Assembly (NCBI GenBank): GCA_017561665.1
Contig: JAFZBQ010000090.1
Span: 1-37,486, forward strand
Length of the DNA stretch: 37,486 nucleotides
Reading direction: 5' to 3'
Source: Bacteroidales bacterium
Lineage (GTDB): Bacteria > Bacteroidota > Bacteroidia > Bacteroidales > UBA932
Below, one piece after another: positions 1 to 7,750 of the stretch. Position numbers and translations under genes: made by a program. Each line of letters opens with the position of its first letter. The first letter of the stretch is position 1. Below the pieces are notes generated by a model. It searched no databases and was not told the DNA's origin. It was given only the letters and a program-made list of their open reading frames with translations.

Positions 1-434
1 CCTTCTCCGGCAAGGATCCCAGCAAGGTCGACCGCAGCGGTGCCTACGCAGCCCGATATATAGCCAAGAACATGGTGGCCGCCGGCGTAGCCGACAAGAT
101 GATGGTGCAAGTCTCCTACGCCATCGGTATCGCCCAGCCCTGCAGCATCTTCGTAAATACCTTCGGCACCAGTCACAGCCCGCTCTCCGACGCAGAAATC
201 GCAGAAAAGGTGGGCAAGGCGTTTGACCTTCGCCCCGCCGCCATCATCCGCAAGTTCGGATTGAAGAATCCGATTTACCTGCCCACCGCCGCCTACGGCC
301 ATTTCGGCCGCAAACCTTACACCAAAGAGGTCAACTTCTTTGACGGCGAGAGGGAATACAAAAAAGAAGTCGAATTCTTCACCTGGGAAAAACTCGACGC
401 TAAAGATCTGTGCCGGTCCCTTGCTGCTCTATGA
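1..434 (+). CDS. metK: S-adenosylmethionine synthase, C-terminal part (5' end outside window)
   Basis: MetK makes S-adenosylmethionine from ATP and methionine in the cytoplasm. The reading frame is open from base 3, and the first visible residues ([19 protein letters not shown]) are the highly conserved stretch before the C-terminal domain of Met[13 protein letters not shown] and the late HFGRK motif follow. The gene runs off the left edge, so only about the last 143 residues are present. The stop lies inside the 3' end of the convergent lipoprotein gene, a 35-base tail-to-tail overlap. The last ten residues do not look like the usual MetK ending as I remember it, so the overlap may have altered the extreme C-terminus. 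The family call is secure. Confidence 0.96.
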   Translation, partial: FSGKDPSKVDRSGAYAARYIAKNMVAAGVADKMMVQVSYAIGIAQPCSIFVNTFGTSHSPLSDAEIAEKVGKAFDLRPAAIIRKFGLKNPIYLPTAAYGHFGRKPYTKEVNFFDGEREYKKEVEFFTWEKLDAKDLCRSLAAL

Positions 435-777
435 CCAGCTTGTGCGACAGAGTCGCGGAAGTGTATCCCATCACCGCCGTGCGGTCTTCGGCAGCTTCGT
501 TTTCCTTTACCCTGATATTGATGGGATAGTCGGTCTCGGCATAGTTGCTCTGCCCGAACTGGACATCGATATAGACCCAATCGGGAATCGTTTCAAAAGA
601 GAACGACCATTTGACATTGGAGGTAATGGTCACTTGGTACTCGCCTCCCGCCTGCGGGGCACGGATGGTGTCGGTGTCGCACGCCAGCTTGGGCAGGGCA
701 TACTTTTCACAGGAGGTGACGCTTGCACAGACCGCCACCAGCGCAACGAAACATATCCCAATTATCCACTTTCTCAT
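400..777 (-). CDS. Small BACON-like lipoprotein
   Basis: A 125-residue protein with a lipoprotein signal peptide (hydrophobic residues 4-20, lipobox ending TSC with Cys23) followed by one all-beta domain. The segment from about 38 to 120 has the BACON layout: [15 protein letters not shown], then a Trp-containing strand (VKWSFSF), an NIRVKEN turn, and a closing KLVIEQQG strand. BACON domains are common at the N-termini of Bacteroidales surface proteins and were first thought to bind glycans. No catalytic motif is visible. A perfect TAnnTTTG box lies only eight bases before the start codon. It diverges from the next BACON lipoprotein gene, and its 3' end overlaps metK. Function unknown beyond a likely envelope location. 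Confidence 0.8.
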   Translation of the reverse strand: MRKWIIGICFVALVAVCASVTSCEKYALPKLACDTDTIRAPQAGGEYQVTITSNVKWSFSFETIPDWVYIDVQFGQSNYAETDYPINIRVKENEAAEDRTAVMGYTSATLSHKLVIEQQGTGTDL

Positions 778-785
778 ACGGAAAG

Positions 786-793
786 CAAAGTTA
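786..793 (-). promoter_or_regulatory. -7 promoter box TAACTTTG for the 400-777 gene
   Basis: This is a perfect match to the Bacteroidota TAnnTTTG box on the minus strand. Its last base is nine bases from the A of the ATG at 777, so the predicted mRNA has almost no leader. No clear -33 element was seen. Confidence 0.6.
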
Positions 794-804
794 TAAAAAT
801 TTAA

Positions 805-812
805 TATCTTTG
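805..812 (+). promoter_or_regulatory. -7 promoter box TATCTTTG for the 822-1421 gene
   Basis: This is a perfect TAnnTTTG box ending ten bases before the A of the ATG at 822. It lies back to back with the minus-strand box at 786-793, so the two lipoprotein genes appear to be fired divergently from a 44-base gap, both with very short leaders. Confidence 0.6.
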
Positions 813-821
813 CGGAAGATT

Positions 822-1421
822 ATGAAAAAAGCCTATCTGACATTGATCCTGGCGCTGGCCATCCTGTCTTCTTGTGCGGAGACTTTCTCCCCGTCCATCA
901 AGATTACCCCCAGCCTTTCCGAAGTGCCATACACCGGCGGCAGCGTTGATATCAAGGTCATGACCGACCTCCCCTGGAAGGTCGATGCCGGAGAAGACAG
1001 CCCCGCCGTCATTTCCAAAACTGCCGGCATCGGAGACGATGTAATTACCGTTACGATTCCCGAGACCGACAATTGGACCACCAGTTGCGTCACCGTAAAG
1101 TTTGTGGCCCGCAGCAACTCCTCCACCGCTACCAAGAAGGCATACATCACGCAGGGTTACAAACCCTACGTCAATGTGTCGGGCGAAAGCAACACTATTG
1201 ACCGCGCCGGCGGCAATGCCTCCATTGTGGTGACTGCCAATACCGATTGGACCGCCTCCTGCGACACCCCCGGCGTCATCTTTTCACCCGCCTCGGGATC
1301 TGTCGGCAATACTGCCGTGAACATCTCCTTCCCTGCCAACACCGGCACTTCATCAAGAAAAATCACCGTCAACATTACGGCTGACGGTGATTCCGATCAC
1401 TTCTATTTCGTCCAGTACTAA
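822..1421 (+). CDS. Two-domain BACON lipoprotein
   Basis: A 199-residue lipoprotein: signal peptide MKKAYLTLILALAILSSC with the lipid-bearing Cys18, then two similar beta-sandwich domains. Domain 1 (about 23-112) carries PYTGGSVDIKVMTDLPWKV and ends KKAYITQGY. Domain 2 (about 113-199) carries DRAGGNASIVVTANTDWTA and ends DHFYFVQY. The pattern 'GG..(2-strand)..T/N.D/W' ending in a Q-containing strand is typical of BACON repeats. I chose the ATG at 822 because it begins the signal peptide; an upstream in-frame ATG at 723 would add 33 residues unlike a signal. The stop codon overlaps that of the convergent DUF5689 gene. It could be an accessory surface protein of the neighbouring nuclease/TonB locus, but that is inference. 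Confidence 0.82.
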   Translation: MKKAYLTLILALAILSSCAETFSPSIKITPSLSEVPYTGGSVDIKVMTDLPWKVDAGEDSPAVISKTAGIGDDVITVTIPETDNWTTSCVTVKFVARSNSSTATKKAYITQGYKPYVNVSGESNTIDRAGGNASIVVTANTDWTASCDTPGVIFSPASGSVGNTAVNISFPANTGTSSRKITVNITADGDSDHFYFVQY

Positions 1422-2512
1422 TCGTTCACCACGATATCGTCAAGGCTGTTGACCGTTACCTGTATCGAACCCTGATACAGGGTAAGGATACCTGTTATGT
1501 CAACGGTGGCACTGCCGTCAAGCACCGCCTGCGGTATTTCGGCATCGCCGAACTTGCTGTAGCCGCTGGTACGCAGCTGGATCTCCCGGTTCCCCATCTT
1601 GAAATACTGGCTCACAGAATAGGCGGCTGCATGGGCGCGGATTTCTGCTTTGCTTGTCGCAAATCCTGGTGAAGAGGGATTTCCCACAGTACCGTAATTG
1701 TAGTCGTTGGCATTACCTATCTTTATCGAATCCCAGGCGCCCGAGTCGAGATATTCCTTGAACTTGTTCTCGCTCATGGCCCACGTGGTTACGCCCCATG
1801 TCTGGTCGGAAAGGAATATCCTGTTGGGAGACATCGACTTGTCCTTATTGGAATTGATGTAGATCAGACAGAATACCTCGTTGGCATATTTGAGGCCCTT
1901 TAGGGTTACCAGTTTACCTACATATTCGTTTGTGGCCTGGGTGTCATAGGTCGCGGGAAGCTGTTTCTCCGTGATTACGGCCGGAACCACCTTTTCTCCC
2001 TGCTCGCCGCCGAACACGTGGGAATCAATCAGATACGACGATTCCAGATAGGCCGTTTCGTAGCTGCCGGTGGGGTCCTCGTAGCCGACCTGTACCATGC
2101 CCTGACCGCCATAATTGCCACTCTTGAATCCATACATGCCCAGCGTGAGACCAAAGCAACGGACATATACAGTCTGTCCCTCCTTGTAGGTGTTGTACAA
2201 ACCGTTTTTACCCATCTTGATCTCTATGCCGGCCGTTTCGTCCTGGATATAGAAACTTTTGTAAAAATTGCCTGGCTGGTCGGTAGTGGAGACCTTGCCC
2301 TCGATTATCAGGTCGCGGTCAATATTCCACGGCTGGCCCTGCTTGTACAGCTTGCAAAGGTCAGCAATGGTGATGTTGCTGGTCAGGTGTGCCGGAGCAA
2401 CCGCTTCGGGAGCGTCATAGTTGGCAGTGAATACCGGCTGGAACTCCTCGCGAAGGGAGTTGCATGCCGAGAGCGCAATAATCAGCGCAAGTATTGTAAC
2501 TATCTTTTTCAT
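1418..2512 (-). CDS. DUF5689-type lipoprotein with an OB-like N-terminal domain
   Basis: A 364-residue lipoprotein (signal peptide, lipobox LSAC, Cys17). Residues about 45-125 read as an OB-like fold: ITIADLCKLY, DLIIEGKVSTTD, SFYIQDETAGIEIKMG, GQTVYVRCFGLTLGMYG. This matches the pattern of DUF5689 proteins of Bacteroidota. The C-terminal part (about 165-364) contains a second beta-rich unit ending in ATVDITGILTLYQGSIQVTVNSLDDI, also OB-like. It is the last gene of a five-gene operon and starts three bases after the TonB receptor stop codon. The receptor has no SusD gene beside it, so this lipoprotein may play the lid or ligand-capture role. The function is inferred from position and fold only. 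Confidence 0.8.
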   Translation of the reverse strand: MKKIVTILALIIALSACNSLREEFQPVFTANYDAPEAVAPAHLTSNITIADLCKLYKQGQPWNIDRDLIIEGKVSTTDQPGNFYKSFYIQDETAGIEIKMGKNGLYNTYKEGQTVYVRCFGLTLGMYGFKSGNYGGQGMVQVGYEDPTGSYETAYLESSYLIDSHVFGGEQGEKVVPAVITEKQLPATYDTQATNEYVGKLVTLKGLKYANEVFCLIYINSNKDKSMSPNRIFLSDQTWGVTTWAMSENKFKEYLDSGAWDSIKIGNANDYNYGTVGNPSSPGFATSKAEIRAHAAAYSVSQYFKMGNREIQLRTSGYSKFGDAEIPQAVLDGSATVDITGILTLYQGSIQVTVNSLDDIVVND

Positions 2513-2515
2513 ACT

Positions 2516-5464
2516 CTAGAAGCGGAAATAAAGATTCAACATATAATTGGTGCCGGGCATATAGAAATACTTGGAATCGAACTTATAGTAGCGGTCCTTT
2601 CCGGCGCTTGAAATGAGTCGGCTCTGCTCGTATCCGCCGGTGCGGACATTTCGGTTGTTGAGCAGGTTCTGTGCGTTGAGCGAGAAGCCGAAATTGTATT
2701 TGCGATTGATGTACCACGACTTGCCCACGCTGAAGTTGAGCAGGAATGCGGGGTCGAACTCCTCCTGGGTTGTCATATACTCGATCTCTTCCGGCGTGGC
2801 GATGCCGTCGGCGCCACCCACGGCGGTCATGGTGCGGTACAGAGGGTTCATATCCAGGTAAGAGTGTGCAAAATACTGTCCTGTAAGTTCGAAGAACCAG
2901 TAAGAGCGGGTGCGGTAGTTGAGAGAAAGGGCTGTTGCCAGAGACGGTGTAGAAGGCACATGGTGCTTCTGATAGCCGTCTATTATTGGATTGCCATCCA
3001 GATCAACCTCAATGACACTCTCCCCGCCGTAGTTCACGCGGCGGTAAATAGGGCTGTCCTTCCAGAAAGGTACCATCTGATTTTCCATAACCACGTCGCT
3101 GCTGTTGTCTATCGTCATTGTCATCAACGGGTTGGTGGTATAGATATATTCGCCGTAACTCAGCACACCGGAGAGCGAGAGGCCCTGTACCGGGAGAGGC
3201 ATCTTGGCGCCGATTTCCATACCCAGGTGGCGCTGCTCTATGCCGGACATGGCAAAGTTGACAAACGACTGCTGGGAATCGTCGTAGACGCTCATAAGGT
3301 CAGTCTGGTCCTTTATCTTGGTCCAGAAACCCGTTACACGGACGTTGTATCCGTTGCGGCTCCACTGATAGTTTACATCGGCAGAAATCGTCTTCTGGGT
3401 GGTGAGACCCTCAACGATAGAGTTTCGTGTCCTGGGAGAAACAAAGGCGTCGTTGAAGGTAGGAGCGTCGTTGAAATAACCTGCATTGACGCTGAATCGG
3501 TGGCCTCCGCTCAACAGATAGGCAAGCGACATCTTTCCCGAATATGTCAGGAAACCGAGTTTCTCCGAATTGCCTTTGGAAGATATTACCCTGCCCTTGG
3601 AATCATAGCTGGTAAGTGTCCTGCCCTGATAGGTTATCTCGCGGCCACCGTCGTCCAGGCCCGCAAAGAGGCCCTTGCGCACCAGGCCTTCGCGCCAGAA
3701 TGTCTCATAACCGACCGTTCCGCCAAGGGATGCGGTAAAGCCGCCCTTGGTCCAGGTGCCGTTGAGCCATGCCTGGCCACGGCGGACATGGGCGTAATAG
3801 TCATAGCCGTATTTGCCGCCTTTGACCACCTTCTCGGCACTGCCGTTTCTCAGGAAATAATCCAGGTCATTCTGAATCAGCGCCTCGTTGCTGGCAAAAT
3901 CGCGCTCGGCAAACTGGTCGATATTGAGGTAGTACTTGCCTCCCAGCAGGTCGGCTATCTTCTTGTAGTTCTCCGTCCTGTTGATTTTGCCGTTAAGACC
4001 TCCATCCAGACGGAAATCGTCAGAAGCGAACCAGGAAGCGGACAGGGCCATGTTGAAATCACGCTGGTCGATGTGGCGCTGCTCCTGTGCATATTTGCTG
4101 CGACCGTCAGCGTTGTTGTAGTTTACATTGTAGAGATGGTCCCAGTCCAGATGCTGGTAATTTGCATAATCCTTGGTATGCGTGGTCCACGCCTCCGTGG
4201 CCCAATTGTACTTGCCCTCGTTGCTGCGGTTATAATCATCATCGTCCATGAAGAAATAACTGGGCAGATTGCGGTAGTAATCGGGGCGCGGGTCGGGAGC
4301 ATCGTACCAGTCCAGCGCGGTGTATCCGTTCCAGCCGCACCTGTAGAGCAATGCGGCGGATATATCCAGATTCTCCGTGGGCGATGCCGTGTACTTGAGC
4401 ACCGTCACTGGTTCGAACGTCTTGCGGACACGGGCATTGCGCACCACCCCGTTCTGGTAGCCCCAGTTGCTGTTGTACATATTGTCGCCCATCAGGTTGT
4501 AGACCTCCTGGGTGGATGCGTTCTGGGCGCCCCTGTGGCCGGTGTTTGCAAATGTGAACAGGGCCAGGCGGCTGTCATCGGCAAACTTCTTCTCTATACC
4601 GGCATAGTAAGAAAAGTTGTTGTAGAAGACACCGTCTATCCAGTCGTTGCCACCGGCGCGGATCGACACGTTGAATGCATACGAGATGCCGTTGTCCAAC
4701 TCGCCGGAAGCATAGGTCGTCATCAGACGGAGTCGGTACAGGGCGCTGTTGCTCAGCACGCTGAACCTCCAGCCGGGTCTCACCGCAGAGGGGGTTCCCA
4801 GGATGTTGGTCATGCCGTTCACGTGGCCCAGGCCGTATTCGGCCGATTCCATGCCGATGGTGGTATTCTTGCTGCGCATGGCCTCGTTCAAACCGCTCCA
4901 CAAACTGAAGGGGGAATATCCGGTAAGGGCGTCGTTCATCTTGATTCCGGCCAGATAGATATCCTGGCTCTCGCTCTCGTAGCCGCGGTTCTTGAATCGG
5001 ATGCTGCTGAAGCCGTAACCCGCCAGGTTCGCGAACACGTCGGTGCTGCCGTAAAGGATCGTAGGATTATCTGTAAAGCCGCTGTCCTCCATATCAAACT
5101 CCACGAAACTGGAGTCGTCTACCTCGGCCACAACCTGGTCGGGCAGCAGGGAGATGAACATCATATCCTTGACATAGCCGTCATCCACGGTTACGTTTAC
5201 GTTAGATGTGACGAATCCGTCCGCTTCTACAGTCATGTCGTACATGCCGTTTGCAAGCGACTCTATCAAGAAAGAGCCATCCTCTCCGGTCTTTGCGGTC
5301 GCTACGGTGGCGCCTCCTTTCGAAAGGGTCACGACCGCAGCGGCGACAGCAGACCGGTCAGAACGGTCAACGACCACGCCTTTTACACCGCCCGTAATCT
5401 GTTGTGCCCACATCGCCGCAGACACTCCAAGCAGGACTATTGAGAAAACAATTCTTTTTATCAT
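2516..5464 (-). CDS. TonB-dependent outer-membrane receptor (nuclease operon)
   Basis: A 982-residue TonB-dependent transporter. There is a Sec signal peptide (residues 1-20, ending AMWA), then a carboxypeptidase-regulatory-like beta-sandwich at about 25-105 (GGVKGVVVDRSDRSAVAAAV, DGSFLIESLANGMYDMTV). A plug-like region at about 130-240 includes IRFKNRGYESESQDIYLAG, and a long aromatic-rich beta-barrel ends in the classical terminal Phe (NLYFRF). The receptor would import a substrate using TonB energy. Its start codon overlaps the stop of the upstream enzyme gene in an ATGA four-base overlap, which suggests translational coupling. It is not accompanied by SusD; its partners are two nuclease-fold enzymes and two OB/BACON lipoproteins, so a nucleic-acid or nucleotide substrate is inferred. 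The TonB box was not located with confidence. Confidence 0.93.
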   Translation of the reverse strand: MIKRIVFSIVLLGVSAAMWAQQITGGVKGVVVDRSDRSAVAAAVVTLSKGGATVATAKTGEDGSFLIESLANGMYDMTVEADGFVTSNVNVTVDDGYVKDMMFISLLPDQVVAEVDDSSFVEFDMEDSGFTDNPTILYGSTDVFANLAGYGFSSIRFKNRGYESESQDIYLAGIKMNDALTGYSPFSLWSGLNEAMRSKNTTIGMESAEYGLGHVNGMTNILGTPSAVRPGWRFSVLSNSALYRLRLMTTYASGELDNGISYAFNVSIRAGGNDWIDGVFYNNFSYYAGIEKKFADDSRLALFTFANTGHRGAQNASTQEVYNLMGDNMYNSNWGYQNGVVRNARVRKTFEPVTVLKYTASPTENLDISAALLYRCGWNGYTALDWYDAPDPRPDYYRNLPSYFFMDDDDYNRSNEGKYNWATEAWTTHTKDYANYQHLDWDHLYNVNYNNADGRSKYAQEQRHIDQRDFNMALSASWFASDDFRLDGGLNGKINRTENYKKIADLLGGKYYLNIDQFAERDFASNEALIQNDLDYFLRNGSAEKVVKGGKYGYDYYAHVRRGQAWLNGTWTKGGFTASLGGTVGYETFWREGLVRKGLFAGLDDGGREITYQGRTLTSYDSKGRVISSKGNSEKLGFLTYSGKMSLAYLLSGGHRFSVNAGYFNDAPTFNDAFVSPRTRNSIVEGLTTQKTISADVNYQWSRNGYNVRVTGFWTKIKDQTDLMSVYDDSQQSFVNFAMSGIEQRHLGMEIGAKMPLPVQGLSLSGVLSYGEYIYTTNPLMTMTIDNSSDVVMENQMVPFWKDSPIYRRVNYGGESVIEVDLDGNPIIDGYQKHHVPSTPSLATALSLNYRTRSYWFFELTGQYFAHSYLDMNPLYRTMTAVGGADGIATPEEIEYMTTQEEFDPAFLLNFSVGKSWYINRKYNFGFSLNAQNLLNNRNVRTGGYEQSRLISSAGKDRYYKFDSKYFYMPGTNYMLNLYFRF

Positions 5465-6519
5465 AGCTCTTTACTTATTACGATATAGGTTGGGTAGTGG
5501 TCGCTGTAGCCGCTGATGAAGCCTCCGTTGGAGAACGTTCTCAGAGGATACCCCTTATATTGACCGCTCTTGGACATCATGAAGCGCTTCTTGTAGATAC
5601 GTCCATAATAACCTTTGTTGATCTGCATCAGCTTCAAGCCGCCATCGGGAGCGAATGTCAGGTTATTATTCACCAGAATCTGGTCGTAAATACTCCACTG
5701 GCCCTGATAGCAGAGAGATCCGAGGCCGTCCTTGATCATCCTAAGGAAGGGATTGAAATAATCCTCGGGGCCAACCTCCTCAAGCGTCTCGCGACCATGG
5801 AAGTAAACCGCCATACTTTCGTCAAACGGGTCGTCGTTCATATCGCCCATGGCAACTATCTTGATGCCGGGATATTTCTCCATCATCCCCAGGCTGTGGC
5901 GGTAGGCGATTTCGGCGCCGCGGGAGCGCAGGTTGCCGCCCTTGCCGCCCACACGGCTGGGAAGGTGCATCACATAAAAGGCAAAATGTTCGCCGGCGAT
6001 GGTGCCGTGGACCATCAGGATGTCACGGGTACGGAAATAATCCTTGTCGATGTCGCTGAAGTCGATATCGCTCCCCTCGAAGGTGAAGGGGATCGACTCC
6101 GATTCGATAAACGTGAACTGCTTGGGGTTATAGAGCAGTGCCACGTCCACGCCGCGGCGGTCCGGACCGTCGTAATGGACTATCTGATAGTTGGCATCGG
6201 CTATCTCGGGCTGTGCCACCAGGTCTTCCAAGACCATACGGTTCTCTATTTCGCTCACTCCAAGGACCGTATGATAGCGGCCGTTGTCCTTTGCCATGGA
6301 CTTGATTACCTTGGCCATGTTGGCCAGCTTCTTCTCGTACTTGGCCTGGGTCCACTGGTTGGCACCGTCGGGGAGGAATTCATTGTCGTTCTTGGCAGGG
6401 TCGTCGTATATGTCAAACAGGTTCTCCAGGTTGTAGAACCCTATCACGTAGGTCCTGCTTTGCGCGTTGGCGCATATCGCCATCAGCAATAGCGCCGCTA
6501 TGGTAATAATCCTTTTCAT
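5461..6519 (-). CDS. Secreted endonuclease/exonuclease/phosphatase (EEP) family enzyme
   Basis: A 352-residue enzyme of the Mg2+-dependent EEP superfamily (DNase I, exonuclease III and phosphodiesterase types). The signal motifs occur in order: FYNLENLFD with Asn30; GVSEIEN with catalytic Glu90; YDGPDRRGVDVALLY (116-130); VMHLPSR with His185; GDMNDDP with Asp226 and Asn228; and GYSDHYP with Asp340-His341 near the end. I take the ATG at 6519 because it starts a clean signal peptide (MKRIITIAALLLMAICANAQ); a longer frame would overlap the upstream gene. No lipobox Cys is seen, so the protein is probably periplasmic or secreted. The start is one base after the stop of the nuclease gene and the end overlaps the TonB receptor start. 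A nuclease is most likely; a phosphodiesterase or phosphatase cannot be excluded. Confidence 0.9.
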   Translation of the reverse strand: MKRIITIAALLLMAICANAQSRTYVIGFYNLENLFDIYDDPAKNDNEFLPDGANQWTQAKYEKKLANMAKVIKSMAKDNGRYHTVLGVSEIENRMVLEDLVAQPEIADANYQIVHYDGPDRRGVDVALLYNPKQFTFIESESIPFTFEGSDIDFSDIDKDYFRTRDILMVHGTIAGEHFAFYVMHLPSRVGGKGGNLRSRGAEIAYRHSLGMMEKYPGIKIVAMGDMNDDPFDESMAVYFHGRETLEEVGPEDYFNPFLRMIKDGLGSLCYQGQWSIYDQILVNNNLTFAPDGGLKLMQINKGYYGRIYKKRFMMSKSGQYKGYPLRTFSNGGFISGYSDHYPTYIVISKEL

Positions 6520-6520
6520 A

Positions 6521-7741
6521 TTATATTCCCGTCCACCAATAAGTGTCTTTTGTAGATTCCACCGTGCCGGCATTATCAGCGCCGATTGCACCCGGGAGGT
6601 TGACATAGAAGTCGATGCCGATGCGCCCCTCCAGCTCGTCTATTGTAACTGCATGCTTCATATAGTCGTTATCCGGGTACTCGTTATTGTCCAGATAGAA
6701 CGCGACTCCCGTGTATCCCCCCGTCTGACGGGTGATGCCGTGGGCATGGTTCTTCTCGTAACCCAGCAAAACCTTGTAATAGCCCGTGGGTACGGTGACT
6801 TTCTTGCCCTCGTTGTCGTATACGAACTTGGTGCTGCCGTCCACTACGCAGCCGGTAACCACGTACAGCGTATCGAACACCTTGGACCAGTCGCGCACGC
6901 GGGTCTCCAGGGCAGCCCAGATATTGGAGTTGAGGTCACTGTTCTGAGGCGTCATGTTGGTACCGTAGAAGGTCTGGATGTTGTCGGCATACGCCAGACG
7001 GTCGGCGCTGGGGCACTGGTGTCCGCGGTCGTACCACTGGGTACCACCGTCAGAAGACCCGGTTGTTCCGGAGCTCCGGTAGCCGGAATAGAGCACCGGC
7101 TGCGCATTGCGCGGCAACTTGGGATCCAGAGACCAGGCATTGGTACGCGATCCGCTTGCGATACATCCCTTGTTCAGAGGGTATGCCACCCAGCGGGCAA
7201 CCATGGCGTTCACATCCCAATAATAAGAGAAGTTGCGGCCTGCGCCGTTTTTTGTTGTACTCTCATGGGAAATGAAGTACAAGGTGGGGTCGTCGGTTGC
7301 AGGGAGTTCCATCCACTTGTAGACCTTGTCGGGAACAATCTTGTCGGGGAACGATCCGCCTTCACCACTTGAACCCGATTTGGGATACTGGGTAAGTATC
7401 ACGGTCACTGTCTGACTGCCGGACACGCCGGTAATCAGCAGGACCCTGGTGTCGCCAGTGTCATTCTCGTCCCAGGTCACGGTGACGGAGCTTTTGCTGC
7501 CGGAGCCCGACGGCGGGTCAAGGGTCGCCCAGCCCACAGCCGCACCCGAGGGATCGGAGAGAGACAGGGTCCACTGCTGGCTAGAGAGTGCCTGCACGGT
7601 AACCCACTGGGTACCGCGGGTACCTTCTACCTCGGTGTATTTGATCCCCACGTTGAACTCCGTTTCCACCTTGTGCTGGCAGGCGACGGAGACAAACAGC
7701 AACGGGAGGATTATTGCTAACAGCCTGTATTTTGTAGCCAT
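6521..7741 (-). CDS. Surface lipoprotein: BACON domain fused to NUC1-type DNA/RNA non-specific endonuclease
   Basis: A 406-residue lipoprotein (Cys21 in VSVAC). Residues about 30-120 form a BACON-like domain (VTVQALSSQQWTLSLSD through TVTVILTQYP). A Ser/Gly linker leads to a catalytic domain (about 135-406) of the beta-beta-alpha-metal NUC1 family, which includes Serratia nuclease and mitochondrial EndoG. The diagnostic motif YDRGHQCPSADR places the catalytic His at 241. NMTPQNSDLNSNIWAALE places the Mg2+-binding Asn at 271, and the His-Asn spacing of 30 equals that of Serratia nuclease (His89, Asn119). Such enzymes cut single- and double-stranded DNA and RNA without sequence preference. It is the second gene of the operon, nine bases after the OB-fold lipoprotein gene. 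Function is well supported; a location on the cell surface is inferred. Confidence 0.93.
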   Translation of the reverse strand: MATKYRLLAIILPLLFVSVACQHKVETEFNVGIKYTEVEGTRGTQWVTVQALSSQQWTLSLSDPSGAAVGWATLDPPSGSGSKSSVTVTWDENDTGDTRVLLITGVSGSQTVTVILTQYPKSGSSGEGGSFPDKIVPDKVYKWMELPATDDPTLYFISHESTTKNGAGRNFSYYWDVNAMVARWVAYPLNKGCIASGSRTNAWSLDPKLPRNAQPVLYSGYRSSGTTGSSDGGTQWYDRGHQCPSADRLAYADNIQTFYGTNMTPQNSDLNSNIWAALETRVRDWSKVFDTLYVVTGCVVDGSTKFVYDNEGKKVTVPTGYYKVLLGYEKNHAHGITRQTGGYTGVAFYLDNNEYPDNDYMKHAVTIDELEGRIGIDFYVNLPGAIGADNAGTVESTKDTYWWTGI

Positions 7742-7750
7742 ACTAAATTA

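Noticed and set aside
2864..5443. An 859-codon open frame on the plus strand, antisense to the TonB receptor gene
   Set aside because: The minus strand encodes a clear TonB receptor with signal peptide and domains. The antisense frame has no recognisable family and reflects GC-rich codon bias. Similar long antisense frames at 5497-6492, 12013-12633 and 17290-18207 were dropped for the same reason.
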